The position numbers and the translations under genes were made by a program. Under the pieces are notes generated by a model. That model saw only the letters and a list, made by a program, of their open reading frames with translations, made no database searches and was not told the DNA's origin. From Parabacteroides distasonis (lineage in GTDB: Bacteria > Bacteroidota > Bacteroidia > Bacteroidales > Tannerellaceae), in NCBI GenBank assembly GCA_021531385.1, contig JAFBIR010000001.1, positions 1 to 64,000 of the forward strand: DNA of 64,000 nt. Direction: 5' to 3'. Shown here in pieces: positions 1 through 7,432 of the stretch. Numbering within the stretch: position 1 is the stretch's first letter; each line of letters starts with the position of its first letter.

Positions 1-68
1 GAGGATTGCCCTTGTTTGTTCTGATAGTTTGTCCTGACATAGAATGTCACGTTGAAGAACTGTCTCAT
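1..68 (-). CDS. Tyrosine recombinase (integrase), N-terminal fragment cut by the window edge
   Basis: The minus strand is open from an ATG at 68 to the window edge and reads MRQFFNVTFYVRTNYQ followed by NKQGQS. This resembles the start of Bacteroidetes phage/transposon integrases, whose arm-type DNA-binding domain begins with a pattern like F-x-V-x-F-Y-x-x-x...K-x-G. In-frame ATGs at 98 and 113 would add 10 or 15 residues; 68 is preferred because a perfect hairpin (85-102) would then lie in the 5' leader. The gene points away from tRNA-Ser in the same orientation as the tRNA, as is common for elements integrated beside tRNA genes. The catalytic domain lies outside the window, so the call rests on about 22 residues plus context. 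Confidence 0.5.
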   Translation of the reverse strand, partial: MRQFFNVTFYVRTNYQNKQGQS

Positions 69-84
69 ACATTTAAAAATTTGC

Positions 85-102
85 TGCGATGTTTCCATCG
101 CA
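85..102 (-). promoter_or_regulatory. Leader hairpin with GAAA tetraloop upstream of the integrase
   Basis: On the minus strand, TGCGATG and CATCGCA form a perfect 7-bp stem closed by GAAA, a GNRA-type tetraloop. It lies 17 bases upstream of the preferred integrase start. Whether it controls translation or stability is inference. Confidence 0.35.
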
Positions 103-159
103 AGGTTCAACATAAATTTTTATGGATGAGATATTTAGAAGATGCAAACCGAGCGTTTT

Positions 160-227
160 TGCTACAATTTTTTTGTCAGAGGTTTCTGTAGCAAAATTGT
201 AGCATAACTTTGACCGAAAGTTGACCG
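160..227. repeat. Inverted and direct repeats between integrase and tRNA-Ser
   Basis: TGCTACAATTTT (160-171) recurs inverted as AAAATTGTAGCA (193-204) with 21 bases between. Two direct copies of TTGACCG follow at 210-216 and 221-227, and another imperfect inverted pair (232-241 and 259-269) lies further on. Repeats of this sort beside an integrase gene are typical of core or arm recombinase sites or of the integrase promoter. No direct attachment-site duplicate can be found because the other end of the element is outside the window. Confidence 0.35.
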
Positions 228-313
228 CCAGAAGGGGTCATAAGCCTTCAAACGGGAAATGACCTCCTTTTGGGATTCGATTCTTATTCCGCTTTCTTTC
301 AGTGGTTTATGAC

Positions 314-350
314 AAAAAAGGAGGTTCCTCTTTCGAAGAATCTCCTTTTT
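314..350 (-). terminator. Rho-independent terminator after tRNA-Ser
   Basis: On the minus strand an AAAAAGGAG arm pairs with CTCCTTTTT, enclosing a further small stem and ending in a T run. It begins about five bases after the tRNA 3' end. Its position between tRNA and integrase means the two are probably transcribed separately. Confidence 0.65.
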
Positions 351-354
351 ATAG

Positions 355-441
355 CGGAAAGACAGGGATTCGAACCCTGGGAACAGTTGCCCGTTCACCG
401 CATTTCGAGTGCGGCCCGATCGACCACTCCGGCATCTTTCC
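355..441 (-). tRNA. tRNA-Ser (anticodon CGA)
   Basis: The minus strand folds as an 87-nt class II tRNA. The acceptor stem is GGAAAGA/TCTTTCC with discriminator G. The anticodon stem CCGCA/TGCGG holds loop CTCGAAA, giving anticodon CGA, which reads UCG serine codons. The long variable arm (GAAC...GTTC) is typical of serine tRNAs, and the T arm is CAGGG-TTCGAAT-CCCTG. CCA is not encoded. A -7 box lies just upstream (456-463) and a terminator downstream. The neighbouring integrase suggests that this tRNA locus serves as an integration site. Confidence 0.95.
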
Positions 442-455
442 TTATTATTGCGGCA

Positions 456-463
456 CAAAAGTA
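456..463 (-). promoter_or_regulatory. -7 box of tRNA-Ser promoter
   Basis: On the minus strand TACTTTTG matches the Bacteroidetes -7 consensus TAnnTTTG and sits 14 bases upstream of the mature tRNA 5' end. Confidence 0.5.
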
Positions 464-531
464 GAAAAAAAATCTGGTTCCTTATGCTAATGGAAGCCTG
501 TTTTTTGCAGTAAATGGCTCTATTGTATGAT

Positions 532-564
532 AAAAAAGGTGCATCCTTTCAAAGGATGCACCTT
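532..564 (-). terminator. Rho-independent terminator of the rubrerythrin gene
   Basis: A perfect inverted repeat (AAGGTGCATCCTTT / AAAGGATGCACCTT, 536-564) is followed on the minus strand by a run of six T. It lies about 34 bases beyond the rubrerythrin stop codon. Confidence 0.8.
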
Positions 565-597
565 ACTCTTTTTGCCTATAAGACTGCCTATTCTATT

Positions 598-1149
598 TTA
601 TTTGAAATAGCGGTTATACAAGCCTTCGAAGCCTTTACCGTGGCGAGCCTCATCCTTGCACATCTCATGAACTGTGTCGTGGATAGCATCGAGATTCAAC
701 TTCTTAGCCAAAGTAGCGATACGCTTCTTGTCCTCGCATGCACCAGCCTCGGCCTCCATACGCTTCTTCAAGTTGGTCTTCGTGTCCCAAACAACCTCAC
801 CGATCAACTCAGCGAACTTAGCAGCGTGCTCAGCCTCTTCCCAAGCGTAACGCTTGAAAGCCTCAGCTACCTCTGGATAACCCTCACGGTCAGCTTGACG
901 GCTCATCGCCAAGTACATACCTACCTCAGTACACTCACCCATGAAATGAGCCTGCAAGCCATCCCATACCTCTTTGTCGCAACCCTTAGCTACGCCGATC
1001 ACATGCTCGTCAACGAATTTCAAAGCGCCTTCTGTCTCAACGAGTTCTTTGAACTTCTCTTTCGGTTGCTTACATTGCGGGCATCTTTCAGGTGCCTCAT
1101 CTCCTTCATGTACATAACCACATACTGTGCAAATCCATTTCTTTTTCAT
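598..1149 (-). CDS. rbr: Reverse rubrerythrin (N-terminal rubredoxin domain plus diiron domain)
   Basis: A 183-residue cytoplasmic protein of the rubrerythrin family, which reduces peroxide in anaerobes using electrons from NAD(P)H or rubredoxin-type donors. The rubredoxin Fe(Cys)4 site comes first, with CTVCGY near residue 8 and CPQC near residue 23. The four-helix diiron domain follows, with its Glu/His ligands in the segments [19 protein letters not shown] and [11 protein letters not shown]. This order is the opposite of classical rubrerythrin, hence reverse rubrerythrin. The gene is monocistronic, with its own -7 box (1193-1200) and terminator (532-564). The role in oxygen or peroxide defence is inferred from the family. 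Confidence 0.93.
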   Translation of the reverse strand: MKKKWICTVCGYVHEGDEAPERCPQCKQPKEKFKELVETEGALKFVDEHVIGVAKGCDKEVWDGLQAHFMGECTEVGMYLAMSRQADREGYPEVAEAFKRYAWEEAEHAAKFAELIGEVVWDTKTNLKKRMEAEAGACEDKKRIATLAKKLNLDAIHDTVHEMCKDEARHGKGFEGLYNRYFK

Positions 1150-1192
1150 ACTATCGCAATTATTAAAAAGGTAAATAATTAAATTTCTACCG

Positions 1193-1200
1193 CAAATATA
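1193..1200 (-). promoter_or_regulatory. -7 box upstream of rubrerythrin
   Basis: The minus strand carries TATATTTG, a perfect match to TAnnTTTG, 43 bases upstream of the rubrerythrin ATG. No clear -33 TTTG is seen at the usual spacing. Confidence 0.55.
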
Positions 1201-1288
1201 ACGTTTCCGTTCTATCTTTGGTACGTATCATTGATAAATTTCTTCTATCGTTTCATCAATTCTATTGATGAGGATCCTTTGTGTTGAT

Positions 1289-3421
1289 CTATTTGAGCCA
1301 TTTATCCAACCACTCGAAGAAGGTTCGTTGCCACAAGACACCATTCTGGGGTTTCAATACCCAGTGATTCTCGTCGGGATAGATCAACAGCTCTGCGGGA
1401 ACCCCCCTAAGCACGGCGGCATTGAATGCGGCCATACCTTGGTTAGCCAAGATGCGGTAGTCCTTCTCGCCATGAATACAGAGGATGGGAGTATCCCATT
1501 TGTCCACGAAACGGTGCGGGGAATTGGCAAACGTACGCTGAGCGGTCGCATTCTGACGATCCCAGTAAGCGCCACCCATATCCCAGTTGGCGAACCACAT
1601 CTCCTCAGTCTCCAAATACTGCATCTCCATGTTGAAGATACCATCGTGTGCGATGAACGCCTTGAAACGCTTGTCGTGATGACCAGCCAACCAATAGACG
1701 GAGAAACCGCCGAAGCTGGCACCTACACAACCCAGCCGATCCTTATCCACGAACGGCTCCTTCGCTACCTCGTCAATCGCCGTGAAGTAATCACGCATAC
1801 ATTGTCCACCGTAATCACCGCTGACCGCCTCGTTCCACTCGATACCGAAGCCTGGGAGACCTCGGCGGTTGGGGGCTACGATGATGTAGTCGTGTGCCGC
1901 CATGATCTGGAAGTTCCAGCGGTATGACCAGAACTGGCTGACGGGGCTCTGCGGACCACCCTCACAGAAGAGGAGGGTCGGGTACTTCTTGTTCGGATCG
2001 AAGTGAGGCGGATAGATCACCCAGGTCAGCATCTGTTTGCCGTCTGTCGTGGTCATCCAGCGCTCCTCCACACGACCCATCTCCAGTTGATCGTAGAGGT
2101 GCTTGTTCTCGAAGGTCAGCTGCTTCACCTCGCCGTTTGTCTCGATGGAGTAGATCTCATCCGCTGCGCTCATGGAGTGACGCTTCACGATCAAGCGGTC
2201 GCCACAGAGGGCTAAGGAGGCGTAATCAGCCACGTCGGAGGTGACTAACTCTACCCGGCAAGCGGTGGCATCGTTCTCTTCATGCTGGTCGAGGTGGATG
2301 CTATACACCTGCGTGGTGCCATTCCATACGCCGGTGAAGTAGATCTGACGGGCATCCGGGCTCCACAAGAAGGCATCCACGTTGGAGGCGAACGCCTTGC
2401 TGACAAACTGCTTCTCGCCCGTGGCACGATCCATCACGCACAAGCGGTTCCAGTCAGCCTCATATCCATCCCGTGCCATGCTCTGCCAAGCGATGTACTT
2501 CCCATCGGGAGAGTATTGCGGGTTGGTATCGTAGCCACCCATCTCCGTGCTGTTAGCTGTCGCCTTGCAGAGGTTGGTGGTGGATCCGCTTGCTAAGTCA
2601 TACTCATAAATATCGGAATCGGTCGAGATGGCATACGCCAATCCCGTCTTTGCCCGGCAAGTGTAAGCCACCTTGTCAGATGCGGGACTCCATGCCAACT
2701 GCTCAATGCCACCAAATGGCTTCATCGGGCTTTCATAGGGTTGACCTTCGAGCAGATCTTTGGCCTCACCAAACTGGTTGCCGTCGAAATCGGCCACGAA
2801 GGGATGGGGAGCGGTAGTCACCCATTCATCCCAATGCTTGTACATCAAGTCGGTCACGATGATACCCGTCGTCTTGTCCAGGTCAGGGTATTTGTCTTGT
2901 GTGCTGGGCACGGTCTTGACCTGCGCGATGAAGAGGAGGTGACGCTCATCCGGCGAGAAGGCGAACCCCTCGATATCCTTGTCGAAATGGGTGAGCTGCT
3001 GACGGCCCGAACCATCCGGGTTCATCTCCCACACTTGGCTACTGTCACTTTCGCTACTGAGGAAGGCGATCTTCGTTCCTCCCTTGATCCAGACCACGTT
3101 GCTCTCCGATTTCGGGGTGTGCGTGATCTGCTGGTTGCCGGAGCCATCCGCGTTCATCACGAAGATCTCCCGGTTGCTCTTGTTCTGTGGCACGCTGTAA
3201 TAGCCTACCGTGTAAGCGATCTGTTTACCGTCGGGGGAGACCTGGTAATCGCCGATGCGCCCGAAAGCCCACAACGCTTCCGCCGTCATTCGTCCATCTT
3301 GGATCTGAATGTCGGACTTGCCAATCAATTCGCCTGTCGCTTGATCGGCTTGCTCAGAAGTGGCACATGCGCCCAATAGGAGGGAGGTGGCCATCATCAT
3401 TGTTCCGATTGATTTATTCAT
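1289..3421 (-). CDS. S9 family prolyl oligopeptidase-like lipoprotein (DPP5-like)
   Basis: A 710-residue serine peptidase. The start at 3421 gives MNKSIGTMMMATSLLLGAC, an SPII signal with lipobox LGAC; an upstream in-frame extension has no signal character. The N-terminal half is a WD40/TolB-like beta-propeller with repeated SPDGKQIAYT-type motifs. The C-terminal half is the alpha/beta hydrolase domain with nucleophile GASFGG, acid in HGEKDYR and histidine in DENHWV. The layout matches bacterial dipeptidyl peptidase 5, which removes dipeptides from peptides in the periplasm; exact specificity is inference. Its own promoter (3454-3483) lies inside the 3' end of the upstream FeoB-associated gene. 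A small hairpin (1253-1271) follows the stop but lacks a T run. Confidence 0.88.
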   Translation of the reverse strand: MNKSIGTMMMATSLLLGACATSEQADQATGELIGKSDIQIQDGRMTAEALWAFGRIGDYQVSPDGKQIAYTVGYYSVPQNKSNREIFVMNADGSGNQQITHTPKSESNVVWIKGGTKIAFLSSESDSSQVWEMNPDGSGRQQLTHFDKDIEGFAFSPDERHLLFIAQVKTVPSTQDKYPDLDKTTGIIVTDLMYKHWDEWVTTAPHPFVADFDGNQFGEAKDLLEGQPYESPMKPFGGIEQLAWSPASDKVAYTCRAKTGLAYAISTDSDIYEYDLASGSTTNLCKATANSTEMGGYDTNPQYSPDGKYIAWQSMARDGYEADWNRLCVMDRATGEKQFVSKAFASNVDAFLWSPDARQIYFTGVWNGTTQVYSIHLDQHEENDATACRVELVTSDVADYASLALCGDRLIVKRHSMSAADEIYSIETNGEVKQLTFENKHLYDQLEMGRVEERWMTTTDGKQMLTWVIYPPHFDPNKKYPTLLFCEGGPQSPVSQFWSYRWNFQIMAAHDYIIVAPNRRGLPGFGIEWNEAVSGDYGGQCMRDYFTAIDEVAKEPFVDKDRLGCVGASFGGFSVYWLAGHHDKRFKAFIAHDGIFNMEMQYLETEEMWFANWDMGGAYWDRQNATAQRTFANSPHRFVDKWDTPILCIHGEKDYRILANQGMAAFNAAVLRGVPAELLIYPDENHWVLKPQNGVLWQRTFFEWLDKWLK

Positions 3422-3453
3422 GTTGTTTACTGCTATTTTGTGTTTCTGTGCTG

Positions 3454-3483
3454 CGAAAGTAATCATTTTTTCTGATTCCCCAA
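3454..3483 (-). promoter_or_regulatory. Promoter of the S9 peptidase gene
   Basis: On the minus strand a TTG (3481-3483) is followed after 19 bases by TACTTTCG, a one-base variant of TAnnTTTG. Spacing fits the Bacteroidetes -33/-7 architecture. It overlaps the last codons of the upstream small gene. Confidence 0.55.
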
Positions 3484-3612
3484 GTCGCATCGCTTACATC
3501 CTTGGCAGCAGCAACCTCCCTTGGTGGGTTTCCTCAATAGGTTGTACATCCGATAACCCACGTACCCGAAGGTTGCCACGCCGATCCCATATACTACGAC
3601 ATCTTGCCACAT
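3463..3612 (-). CDS. FeoB-associated Cys-rich membrane protein
   Basis: A 49-residue protein starting at ATG 3612 (MWQDVVVYGIGVATFGYV...). One N-terminal membrane segment is followed by a basic tail and a cysteine cluster (GGCCCQGCKRCDLG). This is the hallmark of the small FeoB-associated Cys-rich proteins encoded directly after feoB in many Bacteroidetes and Firmicutes. It lies 52 bases downstream of feoAB on the same strand and is probably co-transcribed. Its function is not established; a part in Fe(II) handling at the FeoB cytoplasmic face is inferred. An upstream ATG at 3648 would add a charged 12-residue extension and looks less likely. Confidence 0.8.
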   Translation of the reverse strand: MWQDVVVYGIGVATFGYVGYRMYNLLRKPTKGGCCCQGCKRCDLGNQKK

Positions 3613-3664
3613 GCGTTGTTTTCCTTTTGTTCTATGTAAATAACACAATGAGGCCCTGATTTGT

Positions 3665-6151
3665 TCAACTGATCAGACCGACCAAGAAACTGCCGGTCTG
3701 ATACACGATAAAGGAGGCCACCCATGCCAACAAGCAGGTGTAAACGATCACGAACAGGCCCCATCGCCAGGAGCCCGATTCATTGACGATGGCTGTGATG
3801 GTGGCGACACAGGGGAAGTAGATCAGCACGAAGATCATCAAGCTCAGTGCGATCAGTGGCGTGAAGAGGTGATTGCCCGCCGCGTCTTGATCCGCTATCA
3901 ACCGATCGCCCAAGGCTTGTCCATCCTCGTCGGCCGATCCCGTATAGAGCACGCTCAATGTGCTGACCACAACCTCCTTTGCGGCCATACCACTCAGCAG
4001 GCTGACACTGATTTTCCAGTTGAATCCCAACGGCTCCAGCAACGGCTCCACCGCCTGTCCGATCTGCCCGATATAAGAGTTTTGCTGGTGGTCGATGTGC
4101 TGTTCGAGGGATAACCGCTCCAACGCCTCCGTTTTCTCAGGCGAGTCAGCCGCCTGTTCCCAAGTAGCGATCTCCCGTTCGAAACGCTCGCTGTTGGGAG
4201 TCTGCCGCGGGAAATACCCCAAGAACCAGATCAAGATGGAGGCGACTAAGATAATGCCACCCATCTTATGGAGATACTGCTTCGCCTTCTCCCACATGTG
4301 AATCAGGATGGATTTGCCCGTCGGCATACGATAGGGGGGAAGCTCCATCACGAACGGCACGTCTTCGCCCTTGAACAGGAATCGACGGAAGAGCCGGGCG
4401 GCGATGACCGCCAAGCAAACACCGATCACATACATCAACAGCATGACAACCCCACCGTTCTTCGGGAAGAAGGCTCCCGTCAGGAGCACATAGACCGGCA
4501 GACGGGCACTGCAACTCATCAACGGCAGGATCAACATCGTGATCATGCGGCTATTGCGGCTCTCGATCGTGCGGGTGGCCATGACCGCCGGCACGTTGCA
4601 ACCGAATCCCATCACCAAGGGGATGAACGATTTACCGTGCAACCCCATCTTGTGCATGATCTTATCCATGATGAAGGCGGCTCGTGCCATATAGCCGGAG
4701 TCTTCCATGAACGAGATGAACATGTATAGGATCAAGATATTCGGCAGGAAGACGATCACACCGCCCACGCCACCGATGATGCCATCCACCAAGAGGTCTT
4801 TCAACGCCCCTTCGGCCATGTGCTCACGGATGAGTCCACCGATCCACTCCACCAATGCCTCGATCCACTCCATCGGGTAGCTACCCAGCCGGAAGGTGGC
4901 CTCGAACATGATCCACATGAAGAGGAGGAAAATCGGGAATCCCAGCACCTTATGTGTCACGAAGAGGTCGATCAGCTGGGTGCTGGTCGCCTCCTTGATC
5001 TTGTTCTGCTCAAAGGTCTCCCGCAAGGCTCCCGATATGAAACCATAGCGTGCGTCGGTGAAGGCGGTCTCGCAATCCACCTGCAGCAGGTTCTCGATTT
5101 GCTGGGCCGTATGATCCCGATCCTGTAGGATCTGCTCGCCACCCGGCAACTGGCGTACCTCCTGCTCAATCTCCTTGTCGTTCTCTAATAGCTTGATGGA
5201 GAGGTATCGGCGGGAGAGGCTCTTCGGGATCTCCCCATCCTTCTCCAATCGCTTCTTTAAGGTGGCGATCCCTCGCTCCAAGCAGTCACCATAATTAATA
5301 TGGATATGGCGAATCACGGGGTCTTGCTCCTCATAGACTTGGATCACCCGTTTAAAAAGCGTGTCAATGCCAAAACCGGTCTTACTGATCGTCGGGATGA
5401 TGGGTGTTCCGATCATCTTCCCCAGCGAGTCATAGTCGAGCTTATTCCCTTGTCGCTCCAATTCGTCATACATATTCAGGGCGATCACCATCCGCTCGTC
5501 CATGTCGATCAACTGCGTGGTCAGGTAGAGGTTGCGCTCCAGGTTTGAGCCATCCACCACGTTGATCACCACGTCGGGTTGCTCCTCGTTGAGGTGCTTG
5601 CGCACATACAGCTCCTCCGGCGTGTAGGCGGAGAGGGAGTAGGTACCCGGCAGATCCACGATCTTGAAGGTGTACCCATCCTGATGGAAGAGACCCTCCT
5701 TGGCATCGACGGTCACGCCGCTGTAGTTCCCCACATGCTCGTGGGCACCTGAGGCGAAGTTGAACAACGAGGTCTTGCCGCAGTTGGGGTTGCCCACTAA
5801 CGCCACGTTGATGGTTTTTCCCTTGTTGAGTGCCATGGCGCGCCACTCCTCGTCGGAGGGGAGGACATACTCACCGGCTGTGGGTACGCTCCCCGCTGCG
5901 CTCAAGTGTTTCTCCTCCTCAAACTCCGCCGCGCTAACCACCTCGATCAAAGCGGCGTCTGATCGCCTTAAAGACACGTCATATCCCATCACCCGATAAT
6001 GGATCGGGTCCTTCAATGGGGCGTTCTGGATCACGATTACCTCCTTGCCTCGGATAAATCCCATCTCAATGATGCGCTTACGGAAAGCGCCACGTCCCAT
6101 AACCTTGACGATAATACCTTTTTCGCCTGTGCGAAGCTCTGATAATCTCAT
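3665..6151 (-). CDS. feoB: Ferrous iron transporter: FeoA domain fused to FeoB
   Basis: An 828-residue Fe(II) import protein. Residues 1-75 form a FeoA SH3-like domain (MRLSELRTGEKGIIVKVMGR). The FeoB G domain follows, with G1 GNPNCGKTS at 120-128, DLPGTYSLS and the NMYD guanine-specificity motif. The membrane domain carries the paired Gate motifs and segments such as GFGCNVPAV and GMAAKEVVVS, with the insertion typical of FeoB. The start at 6151 is chosen because FeoA homology begins there; the longer upstream reading overlaps the promoter. FeoA-FeoB fusions are common in Bacteroidales. A -7 box lies at 6173-6180, back to back with that of the divergent lipoprotein gene, and the Cys-rich partner follows. 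Confidence 0.95.
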   Translation of the reverse strand: MRLSELRTGEKGIIVKVMGRGAFRKRIIEMGFIRGKEVIVIQNAPLKDPIHYRVMGYDVSLRRSDAALIEVVSAAEFEEEKHLSAAGSVPTAGEYVLPSDEEWRAMALNKGKTINVALVGNPNCGKTSLFNFASGAHEHVGNYSGVTVDAKEGLFHQDGYTFKIVDLPGTYSLSAYTPEELYVRKHLNEEQPDVVINVVDGSNLERNLYLTTQLIDMDERMVIALNMYDELERQGNKLDYDSLGKMIGTPIIPTISKTGFGIDTLFKRVIQVYEEQDPVIRHIHINYGDCLERGIATLKKRLEKDGEIPKSLSRRYLSIKLLENDKEIEQEVRQLPGGEQILQDRDHTAQQIENLLQVDCETAFTDARYGFISGALRETFEQNKIKEATSTQLIDLFVTHKVLGFPIFLLFMWIMFEATFRLGSYPMEWIEALVEWIGGLIREHMAEGALKDLLVDGIIGGVGGVIVFLPNILILYMFISFMEDSGYMARAAFIMDKIMHKMGLHGKSFIPLVMGFGCNVPAVMATRTIESRNSRMITMLILPLMSCSARLPVYVLLTGAFFPKNGGVVMLLMYVIGVCLAVIAARLFRRFLFKGEDVPFVMELPPYRMPTGKSILIHMWEKAKQYLHKMGGIILVASILIWFLGYFPRQTPNSERFEREIATWEQAADSPEKTEALERLSLEQHIDHQQNSYIGQIGQAVEPLLEPLGFNWKISVSLLSGMAAKEVVVSTLSVLYTGSADEDGQALGDRLIADQDAAGNHLFTPLIALSLMIFVLIYFPCVATITAIVNESGSWRWGLFVIVYTCLLAWVASFIVYQTGSFLVGLIS

Positions 6152-6172
6152 TTCTCTTCTTGCTTTTCGAAA

Positions 6173-6210
6173 CAAAGGTAAGGTTTTCTCGTCTTTTTTG
6201 TGTATGTTTG
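6173..6210. promoter_or_regulatory. Divergent -7 boxes between feoAB and the lipoprotein gene
   Basis: TACCTTTG on the minus strand (6173-6180) points to feoAB. TATGTTTG on the plus strand (6203-6210) points to the lipoprotein gene at 6239. Both match TAnnTTTG. The short gap means a single bound regulator could affect both; no clear Fur-type palindrome was identified. Confidence 0.55.
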
Positions 6211-6238
6211 CGCCGATAAAAATTTCAATAGCAAACAG

Positions 6239-6721
6239 ATGAAAATGCAAAAGACTTGGCTCGTCATGGTCGGCCTATTTTTAATGCTCTGCGCTACAAG
6301 CTGTAAACGAGCCGACAAACCGTTCACTTTCAGTTATAGCATGGAGAGCGTGAATAATTTCAAGGTCATGTTGTCGTTCGATAGCGATAAGAAGTACCGG
6401 GTCGAGCGTTATAACTACTTCATGGATAATTTTGCCCACAAACGGGATCCGAAAATCGTGGAGGGCGTGCTGACCGACGAGGAGTATGACCGTCTGGCGA
6501 CGTTGGTGAATGAGGCCGATCTCCTCTCGATGGAGGATTCGTATGGCTTCGACAAGGCCCCGACCGGAGGCTTGAGTGACATCGTCTATCAGCTTTCTTA
6601 CACCAGTGGGGGGGAGGAGAAATACATCTCCATCCGTAGTGTCGAGGGACAACGTTACTCCGATGCGTTCGTCGAGTTGGTGCGAGAGATCACCCGGTTC
6701 AACGACGAGAAACTGAAATAG
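6239..6721 (+). CDS. Small lipoprotein of unknown function
   Basis: A 160-residue protein with a clear SPII signal: MKMQKTWLVMVGLFLMLCAT then SC, with the acylated cysteine near residue 22. The mature part is hydrophilic, rich in Asp, Glu, Tyr and Arg, with no recognised catalytic motif. The pattern VEGVLTDEEYDRLATLVNEA followed by a beta-rich C-terminal half resembles small Bacteroidales surface or periplasmic lipoproteins. ATG 6239 directly starts the signal peptide. The gene is 18 bases upstream of the HPPK-like gene and probably co-transcribed. No function is assigned. Confidence 0.75.
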   Translation: MKMQKTWLVMVGLFLMLCATSCKRADKPFTFSYSMESVNNFKVMLSFDSDKKYRVERYNYFMDNFAHKRDPKIVEGVLTDEEYDRLATLVNEADLLSMEDSYGFDKAPTGGLSDIVYQLSYTSGGEEKYISIRSVEGQRYSDAFVELVREITRFNDEKLK

Positions 6722-6739
6722 CTCCTACGCCTCCTGACC

Positions 6740-7105
6740 ATGAACTGCGCCTATCTGAGCATCGGCTCCAATCGAGACAAAGCGGTGAACATGAAGCGGG
6801 CAGAGGCGATGCTCCGAGCCTATTTCGCCACGATCCGTTTCTCCCCGTTGATGGAGACGCAGGCGATCGGTTGCCCTGAGGCGGAACGTTACCTGAATCA
6901 GGTGGCCGTCTGTGGCTGTGAGGAGCCGTTGAGCGAGGTGCAAGCCGCCTTGAAACGGATGGAGTGGGAGATCGGCCGCCGTCCTACCGACAAGGCCTCT
7001 GGCCGGATGCCGATTGACATCGACCTGCTCCAATGGAATGACGAGGTGCTGAAGCCTGCCGACTTGCAACGCTGTTATGTGAAGGAAGGCCTCCGTTGCC
7101 TCTGA
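6740..7105 (+). CDS. Short HPPK-like protein (FolK family)
   Basis: A 121-residue member of the 6-hydroxymethyl-7,8-dihydropterin pyrophosphokinase family, which transfers pyrophosphate from ATP to the pterin in folate synthesis. The N-terminal strand AYLSIGSNRDKA, the segment ALKRMEWEIGRRPTDKASGR and the acidic motif MPIDIDLLQW (the Mg-binding D-x-D of HPPK) are all present. It is shorter than canonical HPPK (about 160 residues) because the C-terminal part after the IDIDLL strand is replaced by PADLQRCYVKEGLRCL. Short versions ending in a YVKE-like motif occur in Bacteroides, so this is probably a natural subfamily rather than a truncation. Whether it makes folate or is a paralogue is uncertain. 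Confidence 0.75.
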   Translation: MNCAYLSIGSNRDKAVNMKRAEAMLRAYFATIRFSPLMETQAIGCPEAERYLNQVAVCGCEEPLSEVQAALKRMEWEIGRRPTDKASGRMPIDIDLLQWNDEVLKPADLQRCYVKEGLRCL

Positions 7106-7220
7106 ACCTCATGCCATAGTTCGTCTTCAACGTGTCTGCCAAGGTGTCGCCCTCCGTCTCGAAGATCAATTCCACACCGCCGTTGTCGTTGAGCGACTCG
7201 TAAGCCGAGGTGGCACTACT
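7100..7220 (-). pseudogene. Possible remnant of a surface-protein gene
   Basis: The minus strand is open from about 7220 and reads SSATSAYESLNDNGGVELIF then ETEGDTLADTLKTNYGM. This looks coding in composition but has no start codon of its own and runs into the 3' end of the opposite-strand HPPK gene. It lies between that gene and the repeat array, next to the truncated BspA-like gene. It may be a fragment left by the rearrangement that also cut that gene. Family unknown. Confidence 0.25.
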
Positions 7221-7225
7221 GTTGG

Positions 7226-7380
7226 AAAATTATTGCCCATGATCTCAAAAATCATTGCCGATGATTTCGGAAAACATTGCCCATGGAAATGGAAAACGTT
7301 GCCGATAGTTTCAAAAAAGATTGCCGATGGTTTTTAGAAAAGAAGCCGAAGGTTTTGGAAATCGTTGCCCATGGTTTTCG
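7226..7380. repeat. Degenerate array of about seven 22-24 bp units (cluster 1)
   Basis: About seven same-orientation units of 22-24 bases share the pattern AAAAC(A/G)TTGCCCATGG followed by TTTTNG, with core variants TTGCCCATGG, TTGCCGATGA, TTGCCGATAG and TTGCCGATGG. Units are too divergent for a CRISPR and there are no unique spacers. Related arrays lie at 21075-21178 and 34435-34578. Confidence 0.75.
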
Positions 7381-7432
7381 GGGAGGGTGAGGGAGGGACG
7401 AGGCGAGCCCTCTCCCTCCTCTGGCTGTCTCT

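Noticed and set aside
162-458. Minus-strand reading frame across tRNA-Ser
   Set aside because: It overlaps the tRNA and terminator and has no protein-family character.
514-1182. Long plus-strand reading frame over the rubrerythrin gene
   Set aside because: It is the antisense shadow of a clear rubrerythrin and has no family resemblance.
1253-1271. Hairpin after the S9 peptidase gene as a terminator
   Set aside because: The stem TCATCAAT/ATTGATGA is perfect, but there is no T run on the relevant strand, so termination is not supported.
6740-7105. HPPK gene as a truncated pseudogene
   Set aside because: It is shorter than canonical FolK but keeps the catalytic acidic motif and ends in a YVKE-like tail that I recall from short Bacteroides homologues, so a natural short form is more likely.
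7226-7380. Possible CRISPR array
   Set aside because: Units follow each other directly without unique spacers, differ from one another at many positions, and no cas gene is near. The same applies to the arrays at 21, 34, 47 and 62 kb.
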